Origin: Aldehydirespirator sp965116665
GTDB lineage: Bacteria > Actinomycetota > Acidimicrobiia > Acidimicrobiales > Aldehydirespiratoraceae
Direction of reading: 5' to 3'
Assembly: GCA_965116665.1 (NCBI GenBank)
Contig: OZ220709.1
Location: 1,798,001-1,862,000 of the forward strand
Length of the DNA: 64,000 bases
Every line of letters starts with the position of its first letter. Within the stretch, counting starts at the first letter, position 1. This document shows, in pieces, positions 33,940 to 44,416 of this stretch. Made by a program: the position numbers and the translations under genes. A model generated the notes under the pieces. The model made no database searches. It was given only the letters and a program-made list of their open reading frames with translations, and was not told the DNA's origin.

Positions 33940-36900
33940 ATGATGGCGCTTGAGCAACCGCTGACGGGCGCCGTGCCTGAGCAGGGGAACCTTGTGCGGG
34001 TGCGGGACCGATACTGGGTTGTGGAGTCGGTGCGGCAGTCGTCGCGTCCGGTGGATCCGATGAGTTCCAACGGCTGGGCGCGCCATCACCTGGTGACTTT
34101 GGTCCCGATCGACGACAAGGGCAGCCCGGCGCCGTTGAGCGTGTTCTGGGAGACCGAGCCGGGCACGGAGATCCGTCCTCAGTCCGAGCTCCCAGACCCG
34201 GCTGGGGGCCTCGATGCCCCGGAGGTGTTCGCGGGGTTCTTGGACGCGGTGCGGTGGGGTGCGATCGCTTCGGCTGACCCGCAGGCGTTCCAGTCGCCGT
34301 TCCGGGCCGGCATCGACATCGAGGACTACCAGCTGTTGCCGTTGGTGAAGGCGCTGCGCATGCCCCGGGTCACTTTGTTGGTCGCTGACGACGTCGGGTT
34401 GGGCAAGACCGTGGAGGCGGGTCTGATCGCGCAGGAGCTGGTGCTGCGCAACCAGGCCAACAAGATCTTGGTGGTGTGCCCGCCGAGTCTGTGCGGTAAG
34501 TGGCAGCGCGAGATGAGGGAGCAGTTCGGTCTCAGCTTCGAGGTCGTGGACACCGACCATGTGCGACAGCTCCGCCGTGAGCGCGGGGTCGCGGTGAACC
34601 CGTTTCGGTCCCATCCCCGGCTGATCGTCTCGATGGAGTGGGTCAAGTTCGAGTCTCAGATGCGCTGGTTCGACGAGTTCTTGCCCCCTGATCCCAACGT
34701 GTTTCCCAGGGCGTTCGACCTGTTGATCGTGGATGAGGCTCACCGCATCGCGCCGTCCGCGGTTGGGCGTTACGCCCGGGATTCGTTGCGGACCATGGCG
34801 ATGCGGCGGCTGGCGCCGCATTTTGAGCATCGGCTGTTCTTGACGGCGACGCCCCACAACGGGTATCCCGAGTCTTTCCAGGCGCTGTTGGAGATGCTGG
34901 ACCCGAACCGGTTCACCAAGGGCGTGGAACCTAGGCGGCGAGACCGCGAAGCGGTGATCGTGCGTCGGTTGAAGTCGCATCTCCGCACGATGCTGCCCGA
35001 CGGCGACCAGCGCTTCCCGCAGCGCAGGATCTCAGCCATTGAGGTGGAGTTCCCGCCCGAAGAGCAGGAGCTGTTCAGCCTCGTGGACGGCTATTTGGAT
35101 CTGCGGATGGGCTCAGCGGCAACCTCCGCGGAGAAGACGGCGTCGCGGTTCATCGCGCTGTTGCTCAAGAAGCGGCTGCTGTCGTCGCCGGCGGCGTTCA
35201 AGCACACCCTGGACCAGCACATCCGCACCCTCAACGCCGCGTCGCGCTGTGGTGTCGCTGAGACGGTGATGCGGGAGGCCGCGGCCGCGGTGGAGGACAG
35301 CGCGGATGACAGCGAGGTGGTGTCAGAACAGGAGCAGGAGGCTCTGGCGTTGGCCGCCGATGCGCTCGACAGCATCGATCCCGAACGCGAGAAGGAACTG
35401 CTTGCGAGAATGCGCGCCCGGACCGTGCACATCGATGCCGCCGCTCCGATCCTGGACCAGATGCGGACCATGGCCGACCAGCGGTGGCGCAAGGCCGACG
35501 CGAAGACGCGGCGGCTCGCGGACTGGATCGCTGAGACCTGCTTCCCCGAGGGCGCATGGAACAACGAGCGGGTCATCGTGTTCACCGAGTACCGGGCCAC
35601 CCTCAACTACCTCGACGAGATCCTCGCCGCGCCGCGTGATGGCTGGCCCGACACCACCGGACGCGTCGAGGTGTTCCACGGAGGGCTCGACACCGACGTG
35701 CGCGAGCGGATCATCAGAGAGTTCAACTACAACCCGGCCAAGACCAGAGTGCGGGTGCTGCTGGCCACCGACGCCGCCTCTGAGGGCATCGACTTGCATC
35801 GGGCCTGCCATCGGCTCGTGCACATGGAGGTCCCGTTCAACCCGAACCGGATGGAGCAGCGAAACGGCCGGGTGGACCGCCACGGCCAGAAGTCCAGCAC
35901 CGTCGACATATTCCACTTCGCGTCACCCGGCGTCGAAGACGACAGCGCCGGCCACGATCACTCTTTCCTGCTGCGAGTCGCGGAGAAGGTCGACGACATC
36001 AGAGACGATCTCGGGTCGATGGCCTCGGTGCTCGCTGAGCGTGTCGAGGCCCGCATGCTGCGACAAGGCGACGACAGCCTCGACCTCGACGACGTGGTCG
36101 AAGCGCGCCGCGACCAGGCCCGCGTCAACCTGGAGCAGCTCAAGCACCGGTTCGCGCAGGACATCAACGATGTTCGCGACAAGTACAGCGCCAGCGTCAA
36201 GGAACTCGACCTCACCCCGGACAGCGTGCAACGCGCGGTGGAGGTCGCGTTCGGTATCGAGGGCCAGCCGCCGCTTCGAGAAGCGGCCCTAGAACGCGGC
36301 GACACCACCGTGAGCGTGTTCGAGGTCGACGACCTGGCCGGCACCTGGGGCGAGACCCTCGTCGGTCTGCACAACGAAATCGAGGACGTGCGTCTACCGG
36401 TGACCTTCGACCCCGCGGTGGCCCAAGGCCACCAAGATGTCGCCTATCTGCATGTGGGGCATCCGCTGGTGGCGCGCTGCCTGCGGACCCTGCGCGCCCA
36501 GGTGTGGGGCGCGGCCGTGGACCGCAAGATCCACCGGGTCGCGGTCCGTTACGCCGAGGTGGCCGAACCGGTCGCGGTCGCGCACGCCCGGGTGGTGGTC
36601 AACGGCTCCGACGGCTCCACCCTCGACGAGGTCATAGAACCCGCCGCGGTGCGTGTCGGCGGTGGCCAGGGACGCCTCAACGTCGGCGAGACCCGCTCAG
36701 CGGTGGCGTCGGCAAGCTCCCAAGAGGTGCCCGCAGCGCTACAGGGCCTATATGTGGACCAGTGGCCGCGGCTCAAGAAGCCGCTCCAGAAGGCACTGGC
36801 CGCCCGTGCTTCCGAAGTCCTCGACCAGCGCAGCCGCGCCATGGACGCCAAACGCGACACCGAAGAGCAGCGCCTGCGCGGAACGCTCCAGGACCTCAGA

Positions 36901-37143
36901 GCCAGCATCCTACGCCGCCTCGACGAACTACAAGAATCAGAAACCGTCGAGCAGCTGCGCCTGTTCGACGACGAAGGACACCGCCAGATCCAAGCCGACA
37001 TTCAGGCGCTGCGCGACCGGGCCGAACGCATCGGCGACGACATCGAGAAGGAGGCCGAGATCCTGCAGCGCCGCTACGAGGTCCGAGACGTCAACTGGTT
37101 CCCCGTCGCCGTCGAGTTCCTACTCCCCAAGGAGCAGGACTGA
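33940..37143 (+). CDS. drmD: DISARM class 1 SNF2-like helicase DrmD
   Basis: A 1067-residue superfamily 2 ATPase. Walker A DVGLGKTVEAG lies near residue 152, DEAH (VDEAHRIAP) near 265, TATPHNG after it, and motif VI EQRNGRVDRHGQ near 645. Long helical and coiled-coil regions fill the C-terminal 400 residues. This layout, at the head of methylase-drmA-drmB-drmC, identifies DrmD of class 1 DISARM, a motor needed for restriction of incoming phage DNA. Its TGA overlaps the next ATG (TGATG). Confidence 0.93.
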   Translation: MMALEQPLTGAVPEQGNLVRVRDRYWVVESVRQSSRPVDPMSSNGWARHHLVTLVPIDDKGSPAPLSVFWETEPGTEIRPQSELPDPAGGLDAPEVFAGFLDAVRWGAIASADPQAFQSPFRAGIDIEDYQLLPLVKALRMPRVTLLVADDVGLGKTVEAGLIAQELVLRNQANKILVVCPPSLCGKWQREMREQFGLSFEVVDTDHVRQLRRERGVAVNPFRSHPRLIVSMEWVKFESQMRWFDEFLPPDPNVFPRAFDLLIVDEAHRIAPSAVGRYARDSLRTMAMRRLAPHFEHRLFLTATPHNGYPESFQALLEMLDPNRFTKGVEPRRRDREAVIVRRLKSHLRTMLPDGDQRFPQRRISAIEVEFPPEEQELFSLVDGYLDLRMGSAATSAEKTASRFIALLLKKRLLSSPAAFKHTLDQHIRTLNAASRCGVAETVMREAAAAVEDSADDSEVVSEQEQEALALAADALDSIDPEREKELLARMRARTVHIDAAAPILDQMRTMADQRWRKADAKTRRLADWIAETCFPEGAWNNERVIVFTEYRATLNYLDEILAAPRDGWPDTTGRVEVFHGGLDTDVRERIIREFNYNPAKTRVRVLLATDAASEGIDLHRACHRLVHMEVPFNPNRMEQRNGRVDRHGQKSSTVDIFHFASPGVEDDSAGHDHSFLLRVAEKVDDIRDDLGSMASVLAERVEARMLRQGDDSLDLDDVVEARRDQARVNLEQLKHRFAQDINDVRDKYSASVKELDLTPDSVQRAVEVAFGIEGQPPLREAALERGDTTVSVFEVDDLAGTWGETLVGLHNEIEDVRLPVTFDPAVAQGHQDVAYLHVGHPLVARCLRTLRAQVWGAAVDRKIHRVAVRYAEVAEPVAVAHARVVVNGSDGSTLDEVIEPAAVRVGGGQGRLNVGETRSAVASASSQEVPAALQGLYVDQWPRLKKPLQKALAARASEVLDQRSRAMDAKRDTEEQRLRGTLQDLRASILRRLDELQESETVEQLRLFDDEGHRQIQADIQALRDRAERIGDDIEKEAEILQRRYEVRDVNWFPVAVEFLLPKEQD

Positions 37144-40100
37144 TGGCGGCAAGCCGCCGCGTCGCCGCGCAGCACGAGGACTGGCTAAACCTCACCGACG
37201 CCGAGCCTCCCTGGTTCTCGCTGCCCGCGATGCGCCGAGCGATGCCCGACGGGCTTGACCCGACACCGCCGCATGTGCGGGCCGAGCACAAGGCCCGCTG
37301 GCACACCGACAACGGCACCCGGCCAGGGCGCCTTGCCTCCGATCGCCGCGGTTACATCGACTGGCTGCTGTGTGACGTGTTGGGCTGGTCCGGCCGCTAC
37401 CTGACCGGCGATCAGCTGCCTGCGGCCTTCACCGAGGGCGTCACACGCCACGATGTCACCATCGAACCCACCGGCGTGTACCAGCCAGACCCGCCAGCAC
37501 CGGTGGGGCTGCTCGACCAGCCCGAACCCGCGGCCGGGTCGGGCGAACCGCGGGTGCTGGTGTTCGTGCTGGCCGCTGGCACCGACCCCCGACAACGGCC
37601 CACCGGCGACACCTGGCCAGCGACATGGGTGCAACGCGCCGCGCTGTCATGCCGCCACCACCAGATCCCGCTCGCGCTGGTCACCGACGGAGACCACCTC
37701 ACCCTCGTGCACGCACCAGCACGAGGCGTCACCGGATGGGGCACCTGGCGAGCCTCGGAATTCGCGTCCGAGCCGGTGCTGCTGGACTCCTTCGTGTCGA
37801 TCCTGCGCTCGCGGCGTTTCATCGGCGCATCGCCACAGAACACCCCAGAAGCGCTGCTCGCCGAGTCGGCCAGCACCCAAGCGGAGGTCACCGACCGGCT
37901 CGGCACCCAGGTCCGTCAAGCCGTCGAACTCCTCGTGAACGCGATATCGCGGGCCGACCGCTCCCGCGGCGGAGCGCTGCTGGCGGGCGTCGGCCCGCAC
38001 GAGGTCTACGAAGCGGCCGTCACCGTGATGATGCGAGCGGTGTTCCTGCTCGTCGCCGAAGAGAACGACCTGCTGCCCATCGACAATCCCCACTACCGGG
38101 ACCTGTACTCGATACGCATCCTGCGCGAGACCCTCGAACAGGACAAGTTCGAGCACCCCGAGGCTCTCGAGACCCGCACCACGGCCTGGCACCGGCTGCT
38201 GGCCACCAGCCGGGCCGTTCACAACGGCATCCACCACGAAGAACTGTCGGTCCCCGCCTACGGCGGCAGCCTCTTTGATCCCGACCGGTTCCCGTTCCTG
38301 GAAGGCCGCACTACCGACAGCACCTGGACCGCCAACCCAGGGGCGCCCATCGCGGTGACCGACCTCGATGTGCTTTCCATCTTGGACTCGCTGCTGGTGC
38401 TGCACTTCCGCGACCACAGCGGCGCTGCCGACACCCGACGCCTGTCTTACCGAAACGTCGACGTCGAACAGATCGGCCACATCTACGAACGGCTCCTGGA
38501 CCACGACGCCATAACCGCCGACACCGTCGTGCTGGGGCTTGTCGGCAAACCCGGCGAAGAACCAGAGATACCCCTGCCGGAGCTTGAACTCAGGATGCTG
38601 TCGGGCCGCTCTCGGCTCGTTGCGTGGCTCAGCGACCAGGACGCCGCCAAAGCCGGCCGAAAGGCGGGCACCCGCCGACAGGTCGAGAAACTCCTCGCAG
38701 AACCCGCCGACGGTCACCTGCGGGCTGCGCTGCTGCAAGCCTGCCAAGGCGACCAGGCGCTGTTCGAGCGCATCGAACCGTTCGCGGGACTGCTGCGCCT
38801 GGACCTGCGGGGACGGCCGCTGGTTTTCCTACCCGGCGACGTGTACGTCACCGAGACCGGATCACGCCGCGACAGCGGCACCGCCTACACCACCCGCGAG
38901 CTCGCAGACGAAGTCGTTGAACACGCTCTAGCCCCACTGTGCTACTCGCCCGGCCCGCAAGACACAGCCGACACCACTCAATGGCGCATACGCCAACCAG
39001 ACGAGATCCTCGACCTCAACGTGTGCGACCCCGCTGTCGGTTCTGGGGCGATCCTCGTGGCCGCCTGCCGCTACCTCGCTGAGCGGCTCATCGAAGCATG
39101 GGCAGCCGAAGGCGACGAGCGCGCCGCCGACACCGCTACCGCAGCCGACAACCCGGACCGGCTCGACGTCGTCGTGGAAGCCCGCCGCATGGTCGCAGAA
39201 CGCTGCTGCTACGGCGTTGACCGCAACCCCATGGCCGTCGAGATGGCCAAACTATCGATGTGGCTGACCACAGTGGCCAAGGATCGGCCCTTCACGTTCC
39301 TAGATCACGCCATCAAGTCAGGCGACAGCCTGCTAGGCATCCACAATCTGAACCAACTGCGCCACCTGCACTTCGATCCGGCGTCCGGCAAGGCACGCCC
39401 CACGCCGATCTCAGGATTTCACAGCGGCGGTGAAGCCACCGAGAAGGTCCAGCGTCTCATCGACCAGGCAATCGAGCTGAGACACGCGATGCACAGCATC
39501 GAGACCATCGGCCTCGCCGACGTCGAACAGAAGCAGAACCTCCACCACCAGAGCGAACAACACCTAACGGCGCTCAACGTGATCGCTGACGTGCTCTCAG
39601 GCGCAGCACTGTCCACCGCCAGCGATACAGACCCCGACACGGCGCTCACCGGGCGGCTCGAAGCCGACGCGGCGGCCATAGTCGGACTCGTCGAAGCGCT
39701 AGACACACCCGAGCAGGCGCCAGCGCTCGACAGTGCCCGCAGCCGGGCCCGTCGCCGCCTCGACGCCGGTCGCCCCGGCAGCGCCCCGCCGCGGCAGCCG
39801 CTGCACTGGCCCATCGCCTTCCCCGAAGTCTTCAACAGCCCCAGTCCGGGCTTCGACGCGATGGTCGGCAACCCGCCGTTCCTCGGCGGGCAGCGCATCA
39901 CCGGCGCAGCAGGCACCGACTACCGCAACCATCTCATCGCCTGGACCGCCAACGGCACCAAAGGCTCAGCAGACCTCGTCGTCTACTTCTTCTTGAACGC
40001 CACCAAGATCGCCCGATCCCTCGGCTTTCTGGCCACCAACACCATCGCGCAGGGCGACACCAGCGAAGTCGGCCTGACCCAGATCATCGACAACGGATGG

Positions 40101-41315
40101 ACCATCCACCGCGCCGTGTCATCAACCACCTGGCCCGGCGACACATCGTTGGAGATAGCCAAAGTCTGGGCAATTAGCCACCCATGGAACGGCAAACGAA
40201 TGCTCGACGGAAGACACGTCGCAGCCGTTGATGAGATGCTGTACCCCCCGCCAGCGTTGGACTGGCGCAAGCAGCGCCTCGCCGCTAACGCCGACAAGTC
40301 GTTCATCGGCTCCTATGTGCTTGGTACCGATGAGTTCACCATGAGTCCCGAGGAGGCGCAGGCGCTCATTGCAAAGGACCCACGCAACGACGAGGTCCTG
40401 ATGCCTTTCCTGGTCGGCAAGGACATCAACCAGTCGCCCACTCTGACCGCTCCCAAGTGGATCATCAACTTCCACGACTGGCCCAAGAAGAAGGCCGAGG
40501 ACTACCCCGACTGCTTCGCCATCGTGGAACGGAAGGTCAAGCCCATTCGCCAAGAGCGCAAGCCGAATGGCGACTTCAAGAAGCGCAAGCCGTTGCCGCA
40601 GCTCTACTGGATCTACGCCGAGAAGCGTCCGAAGCTGTATCGCACGATCAAGCCGTTGGAGAGGGTGCTTGTGATCGCGCGCGTCAGCAAGACGGTGCAG
40701 CCGCTATTCGTCAAAACTGGCCAAGTGCTTTCCGAGAAGATCGTCGTGTTTGCGTATGACGACGATTTCCATTTCGGGGTGTTGGCATCAGGGTTCCACT
40801 ACCGCTGGACGGCGCGCTATTCCTCTTCGCTCCGGACCGACACGAATTACTCTCCCTCTGACGTGTTCGACACGTTCCCTCAGCCGCCCTATGACGCTGC
40901 GGTGCAGTCCGCCGGGCGGGTCCTCGATCTGCACAGGTCGAAGCTGATGCTCAGCCGCGATCTGGGGCTGACCAGCGTCTACAACCTCGTGCACGACCCC
41001 GAAGTGAGCAGGGACCTGGACATCAGACGGCTCCGCTCCCTGCACGTCAAGTTGGATCTGGCGGTGCGGGCCGCCTACGGATGGTCCGATGTGGAGTTGG
41101 AGCACGACTTCCATCCCGTGCGCGGCCAAGGTGTGCGTTTCACGTTCTCCCCTCGGGCCGCCGGCGAGGTGCTGGACCGGCTGCTGGAGCTGAACAAGGA
41201 ACGGTATGAGGCTGAGGCCGCGGAGGGGCCGCACGAGCGGGCGGTGTCGGGGAGACCGAAGGCCACCAGGAAGGTTGCCGCTGGTCAGGGGTCGTTGCTG
41301 GGAGGCGAACGATGA
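37143..41315 (+). CDS. drmMI: DISARM class 1 adenine methyltransferase DrmMI
   Basis: A 1390-residue Eco57I-like N6-adenine methyltransferase. SAM motif I DPAVGSGAILVAA is near residue 630. The catalytic motif NPPF (VGNPPFLGG) is near 910, with a ~200-residue helical insertion between motifs. A recognition region fills the C-terminus. The first 500 residues are the N-terminal domain typical of DISARM/BREX-sized methylases. The ATG at 37143 is fixed by the TGATG overlap with drmD, although the frame is open 640 nt further upstream. By family it methylates host sites so that self DNA escapes DISARM. Confidence 0.94.
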   Translation: MAASRRVAAQHEDWLNLTDAEPPWFSLPAMRRAMPDGLDPTPPHVRAEHKARWHTDNGTRPGRLASDRRGYIDWLLCDVLGWSGRYLTGDQLPAAFTEGVTRHDVTIEPTGVYQPDPPAPVGLLDQPEPAAGSGEPRVLVFVLAAGTDPRQRPTGDTWPATWVQRAALSCRHHQIPLALVTDGDHLTLVHAPARGVTGWGTWRASEFASEPVLLDSFVSILRSRRFIGASPQNTPEALLAESASTQAEVTDRLGTQVRQAVELLVNAISRADRSRGGALLAGVGPHEVYEAAVTVMMRAVFLLVAEENDLLPIDNPHYRDLYSIRILRETLEQDKFEHPEALETRTTAWHRLLATSRAVHNGIHHEELSVPAYGGSLFDPDRFPFLEGRTTDSTWTANPGAPIAVTDLDVLSILDSLLVLHFRDHSGAADTRRLSYRNVDVEQIGHIYERLLDHDAITADTVVLGLVGKPGEEPEIPLPELELRMLSGRSRLVAWLSDQDAAKAGRKAGTRRQVEKLLAEPADGHLRAALLQACQGDQALFERIEPFAGLLRLDLRGRPLVFLPGDVYVTETGSRRDSGTAYTTRELADEVVEHALAPLCYSPGPQDTADTTQWRIRQPDEILDLNVCDPAVGSGAILVAACRYLAERLIEAWAAEGDERAADTATAADNPDRLDVVVEARRMVAERCCYGVDRNPMAVEMAKLSMWLTTVAKDRPFTFLDHAIKSGDSLLGIHNLNQLRHLHFDPASGKARPTPISGFHSGGEATEKVQRLIDQAIELRHAMHSIETIGLADVEQKQNLHHQSEQHLTALNVIADVLSGAALSTASDTDPDTALTGRLEADAAAIVGLVEALDTPEQAPALDSARSRARRRLDAGRPGSAPPRQPLHWPIAFPEVFNSPSPGFDAMVGNPPFLGGQRITGAAGTDYRNHLIAWTANGTKGSADLVVYFFLNATKIARSLGFLATNTIAQGDTSEVGLTQIIDNGWTIHRAVSSTTWPGDTSLEIAKVWAISHPWNGKRMLDGRHVAAVDEMLYPPPALDWRKQRLAANADKSFIGSYVLGTDEFTMSPEEAQALIAKDPRNDEVLMPFLVGKDINQSPTLTAPKWIINFHDWPKKKAEDYPDCFAIVERKVKPIRQERKPNGDFKKRKPLPQLYWIYAEKRPKLYRTIKPLERVLVIARVSKTVQPLFVKTGQVLSEKIVVFAYDDDFHFGVLASGFHYRWTARYSSSLRTDTNYSPSDVFDTFPQPPYDAAVQSAGRVLDLHRSKLMLSRDLGLTSVYNLVHDPEVSRDLDIRRLRSLHVKLDLAVRAAYGWSDVELEHDFHPVRGQGVRFTFSPRAAGEVLDRLLELNKERYEAEAAEGPHERAVSGRPKATRKVAAGQGSLLGGER

Positions 41316-44300
41316 CGGACACGTCTGCTCCGACTGCGGATCGGAGCCCCTGGGGTCTGCGCGCCGAGCTTGTCAGTCGGGTGACTGCAGATCTGATGGG
41401 TCCGCTCGAGGGCGCCACTGAGGTGATCGAGGGATACCAGAAGGCTGACGGCAACTGGTCGCCACCGGGGCGGGTGCGGGACCGGTATCTGGTGGGGATG
41501 CTGGCTCCGAAGGGCACTGTCGCGGTTGATCCTGAACGCGACGACGACGTCGGACCCGAGGAGGGCGACGACACGAACAACGGCGGTGTGCAGGACGGGC
41601 GCAGCCCCAGGATGGTGCTGGCGCAGTCGTCGTTGGGCTTGTCGGTGGTGGTCGACGCGTCTGTTGAGAGCCTGGTCGCTCGCTGTCGTTGGGGTCAGTA
41701 CGACAAGGAGTCCCAGCAGCACGATGACGGCTCCCGGTCATCGGTTTGGGTTCGCCGCCCGGTACAGATCGACCTGCCAGTCCCGTTGGCGGAGGGCGAG
41801 TTCGGGCCGGTGGACGTTGACGGCGAGGGCGTCGTGTTGAGGGGCCGGGCCACTCGCTCGGGTGGCGGGTTGTGGCTAGTAACGGTGTTCTTGTCCAATG
41901 AACGTGAGCAGGCCGAGCGAAACAGGGACAGCCGCTGGATGTTCCAGGCCGCGTTGGAGGTGTTCACAGCCGACGGCGCGGCGGTGTTCTTGGGCCGTGG
42001 CGGGATTCTGGCTGAGGCTGCGGCTGCTTCGCAGTGGGAGCGCGACGAGGTGGCGCAACTCGACCTGCAGTACCGCGACACCGTGGAGTTCGCTGTCGGT
42101 CACGGCGTTGGCACCGATGTGGAGGTGTCCGTTTCGGATCCGCGGCGGGCAGTACGGGCCGCTACTGTGGCCATTCCCAGCCATGAGGTTTGGCGCACCG
42201 ACGCACCGCGTGCTGAGACGACTCCGCAGCTGGCCGGGCTGGTGACCGACATGAAGGCGCTGTCGGAGCTGGATCCCGATCGTCTGCGAGCGGCGCTGTT
42301 GCCTCTGTCGGAGGGGTACCGGCGGTGGTTGGACACCGAAGCGGCCCGCATCGATGACCCCGCGGCGCGTCTTGAGGGCCATGAGCAGGCCGCCCGAGCC
42401 GCGATCTCACAAGCCCGGCAGATGGCTGACGCCATTGAAGTGGGGATCGAGCTGGTCTGTTCGGACGCCGACGCGTTGGAGGCATTCCGGTTCGCGAATG
42501 AGGCGATGCGTCTGCAGCGCGTCCACACGGTCGCCATCGAGTCCCGGCGCCGAGATCCCGAGCTGGGGCTGCGGGACGCTGTCGAGGCTGCCGATGTGCC
42601 CGAGAATCGGTCTTGGCGGCCGTTCCAGCTCGCGTTCATCTTGTTGTGCGTGCCGTCGCTGAGCGACCCTGCGCACCCCGAGCGGTCCCACGACGATGGG
42701 TTGGCTGACTTGTTGTTCTTCCCGACGGGCGGCGGCAAGACCGAGGCATATCTGGGGTTGGTGGCTTTCACGCTGTCCACGCGGCGGCTCCAGGGCGTGG
42801 TCGGTGAGGGCGAGTGGGCGGTTGACGGACGTGACGGGGTGGCGGTGCTGATGCGGTACACGCTTCGGCTTCTCACCGCTCAGCAGTTCCAGCGCGCCGC
42901 GACGTTGATGTGCGCGGCGGAACTCTTGCGCCAGGCTCGCGCCAACAGCGATGACCGCTATGCGGGTGTGCCGTTCCGGCTCGGGATGTGGGTCGGGGCT
43001 TCGGTGACTCCCAATAGGGCCCGCGACGCGGAGCGTTTCGCGCAAGACGCTCGGGTGGGGGGTTACAGCGGTGGTCAGTCGACCCCGGTTCAGCTCAGCG
43101 ACTGTCCGTGGTGCGGCACCAGCATCGACGCCGGAACCGACTGCCGCTACGACGAGGCCCTCGAACGGTTCTTGGTGTTCTGCGGCAACGCCCAGGAGTG
43201 CGCGTTCATCGAGGCGCTCACGTCTGGTGAGGGGATCCCTGTCGTGACGGTGGATGAGGAGATCTACCGGCTGGTGCCGTCGTTCGTTATTGGCACCGTC
43301 GACAAGTTCGCGCAGCTTCCCTGGAACGGCGCCACCTCCACGCTGTTCGGGCAGGTCGAGTCTCGCTGTGAGCGCCACGGCTACCGCAACGCCGACCTGG
43401 ATCGTTCCCACCGGTCGCATTGGGCGGAACGGGACTCTCACAAGCCGCTGGACGGCCATCCCGCGGCCCGCACCGTGCCGTCTGGGCGGCTGCGTCCGCC
43501 TGATCTGATCATCCAGGACGAGATGCATCTGGTGACCGGGCCGCTGGGAACGATGGCCGGGCTGTATGAGACCGCGATCGACCGGCTTGCCACCTGGAGC
43601 CATGAGGGGAAGCCGGTGCGGGCGAAGGTGGTCGCGTCGACCGCGACGACGCGCAGAGCCCGCCAGCAGGCCTGGTCGGTGTTCTGGCGCAAGCTGCGGG
43701 TGTTCCCGCCGCCGGTCGTGGACGTTCACCGGTCGTTCTTCGCTGAGCAGACCCCGCCCAGCCCCCAAAGCCCGGGGCGTCTGTACCTGGGGGTCTGCGC
43801 GCACGGCGAACGCCTCAAGCAGGTCGAGTTGCGGGTGTTCTCCTCGGTGATGGCCGCCGCCAAAGCCATCGCAGACGAACTCGGCGACGACGCCGCCGTG
43901 GCTGATCCGTGGATGACTACCGTTGGGTACTTCAACGCGGTGCGCGAGCTAGCCGGGATGCGCCGCATGGCCGAGGACGAGTTGCGCACCAAGCTCCGCC
44001 GGAGCAGGTTCACTCCCGGGCTGGCGAATCGTCCCACCGTGGAGCTCAAGGAACTCACCTCACGGGTGTCCTCTGACGACATCAAGGCGATCCTGCGGCA
44101 GTTGTTCATCACCCATGACCCCGACCGGCCCAATGACAGCGAGCGGCCCATCGACTTGCTGTTGGCGACCAACATGATCTCGGTGGGTGTGGACGTGCCC
44201 CGCCTCGCTTCGATGGTCGTGGTCGGCCAGCCCAAAGCCACCGCCGAGTACATCCAGGCCACTTCCAGAGTCGGCCGGGACCCCAAGGGCCCGGGTCTTG

Positions 44301-44416
44301 TCGTCACGCTCTACAACTGGGCCCGGCCCCGGGACCTGTCCCACTACGAGACGTTCGGCCACTATCACGCCACCTTCTACCGTCACGTCGAGCCGCTGTC
44401 GGTCACCCCGTTCTAA
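41312..44416 (+). CDS. drmA: DISARM helicase DrmA, N-terminal 1034 residues before an in-frame stop
   Basis: Starts in an ATGA overlap with drmMI. Helicase landmarks are FFPTGGGKTEAYLG (Walker A, near residue 472), LIIQDEMHLVTGPLG (DExH-like, near 735), LLATNMISVGVDVPR and QATSRVGRDPKG (motif VI, near 985). A Cys set (CPWCGTS, CGNAQEC) precedes the second motor domain. The frame stops with TAA at 44414-44416 right after LSVTPF. It continues without shift as EPALDKGLTGVLVSAVRH, exactly what a full DrmA needs. The truncated product keeps all motor motifs but lacks about 180 C-terminal residues. DrmA binds and translocates on DNA with DrmB in DISARM. Confidence 0.92.
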   Translation: MTDTSAPTADRSPWGLRAELVSRVTADLMGPLEGATEVIEGYQKADGNWSPPGRVRDRYLVGMLAPKGTVAVDPERDDDVGPEEGDDTNNGGVQDGRSPRMVLAQSSLGLSVVVDASVESLVARCRWGQYDKESQQHDDGSRSSVWVRRPVQIDLPVPLAEGEFGPVDVDGEGVVLRGRATRSGGGLWLVTVFLSNEREQAERNRDSRWMFQAALEVFTADGAAVFLGRGGILAEAAAASQWERDEVAQLDLQYRDTVEFAVGHGVGTDVEVSVSDPRRAVRAATVAIPSHEVWRTDAPRAETTPQLAGLVTDMKALSELDPDRLRAALLPLSEGYRRWLDTEAARIDDPAARLEGHEQAARAAISQARQMADAIEVGIELVCSDADALEAFRFANEAMRLQRVHTVAIESRRRDPELGLRDAVEAADVPENRSWRPFQLAFILLCVPSLSDPAHPERSHDDGLADLLFFPTGGGKTEAYLGLVAFTLSTRRLQGVVGEGEWAVDGRDGVAVLMRYTLRLLTAQQFQRAATLMCAAELLRQARANSDDRYAGVPFRLGMWVGASVTPNRARDAERFAQDARVGGYSGGQSTPVQLSDCPWCGTSIDAGTDCRYDEALERFLVFCGNAQECAFIEALTSGEGIPVVTVDEEIYRLVPSFVIGTVDKFAQLPWNGATSTLFGQVESRCERHGYRNADLDRSHRSHWAERDSHKPLDGHPAARTVPSGRLRPPDLIIQDEMHLVTGPLGTMAGLYETAIDRLATWSHEGKPVRAKVVASTATTRRARQQAWSVFWRKLRVFPPPVVDVHRSFFAEQTPPSPQSPGRLYLGVCAHGERLKQVELRVFSSVMAAAKAIADELGDDAAVADPWMTTVGYFNAVRELAGMRRMAEDELRTKLRRSRFTPGLANRPTVELKELTSRVSSDDIKAILRQLFITHDPDRPNDSERPIDLLLATNMISVGVDVPRLASMVVVGQPKATAEYIQATSRVGRDPKGPGLVVTLYNWARPRDLSHYETFGHYHATFYRHVEPLSVTPF

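Noticed and set aside
36504..37142. Upstream extension of the drmMI frame by 213 codons
   Set aside because: It lies inside drmD in another frame, and the TGATG junction gives the natural start at 37143.
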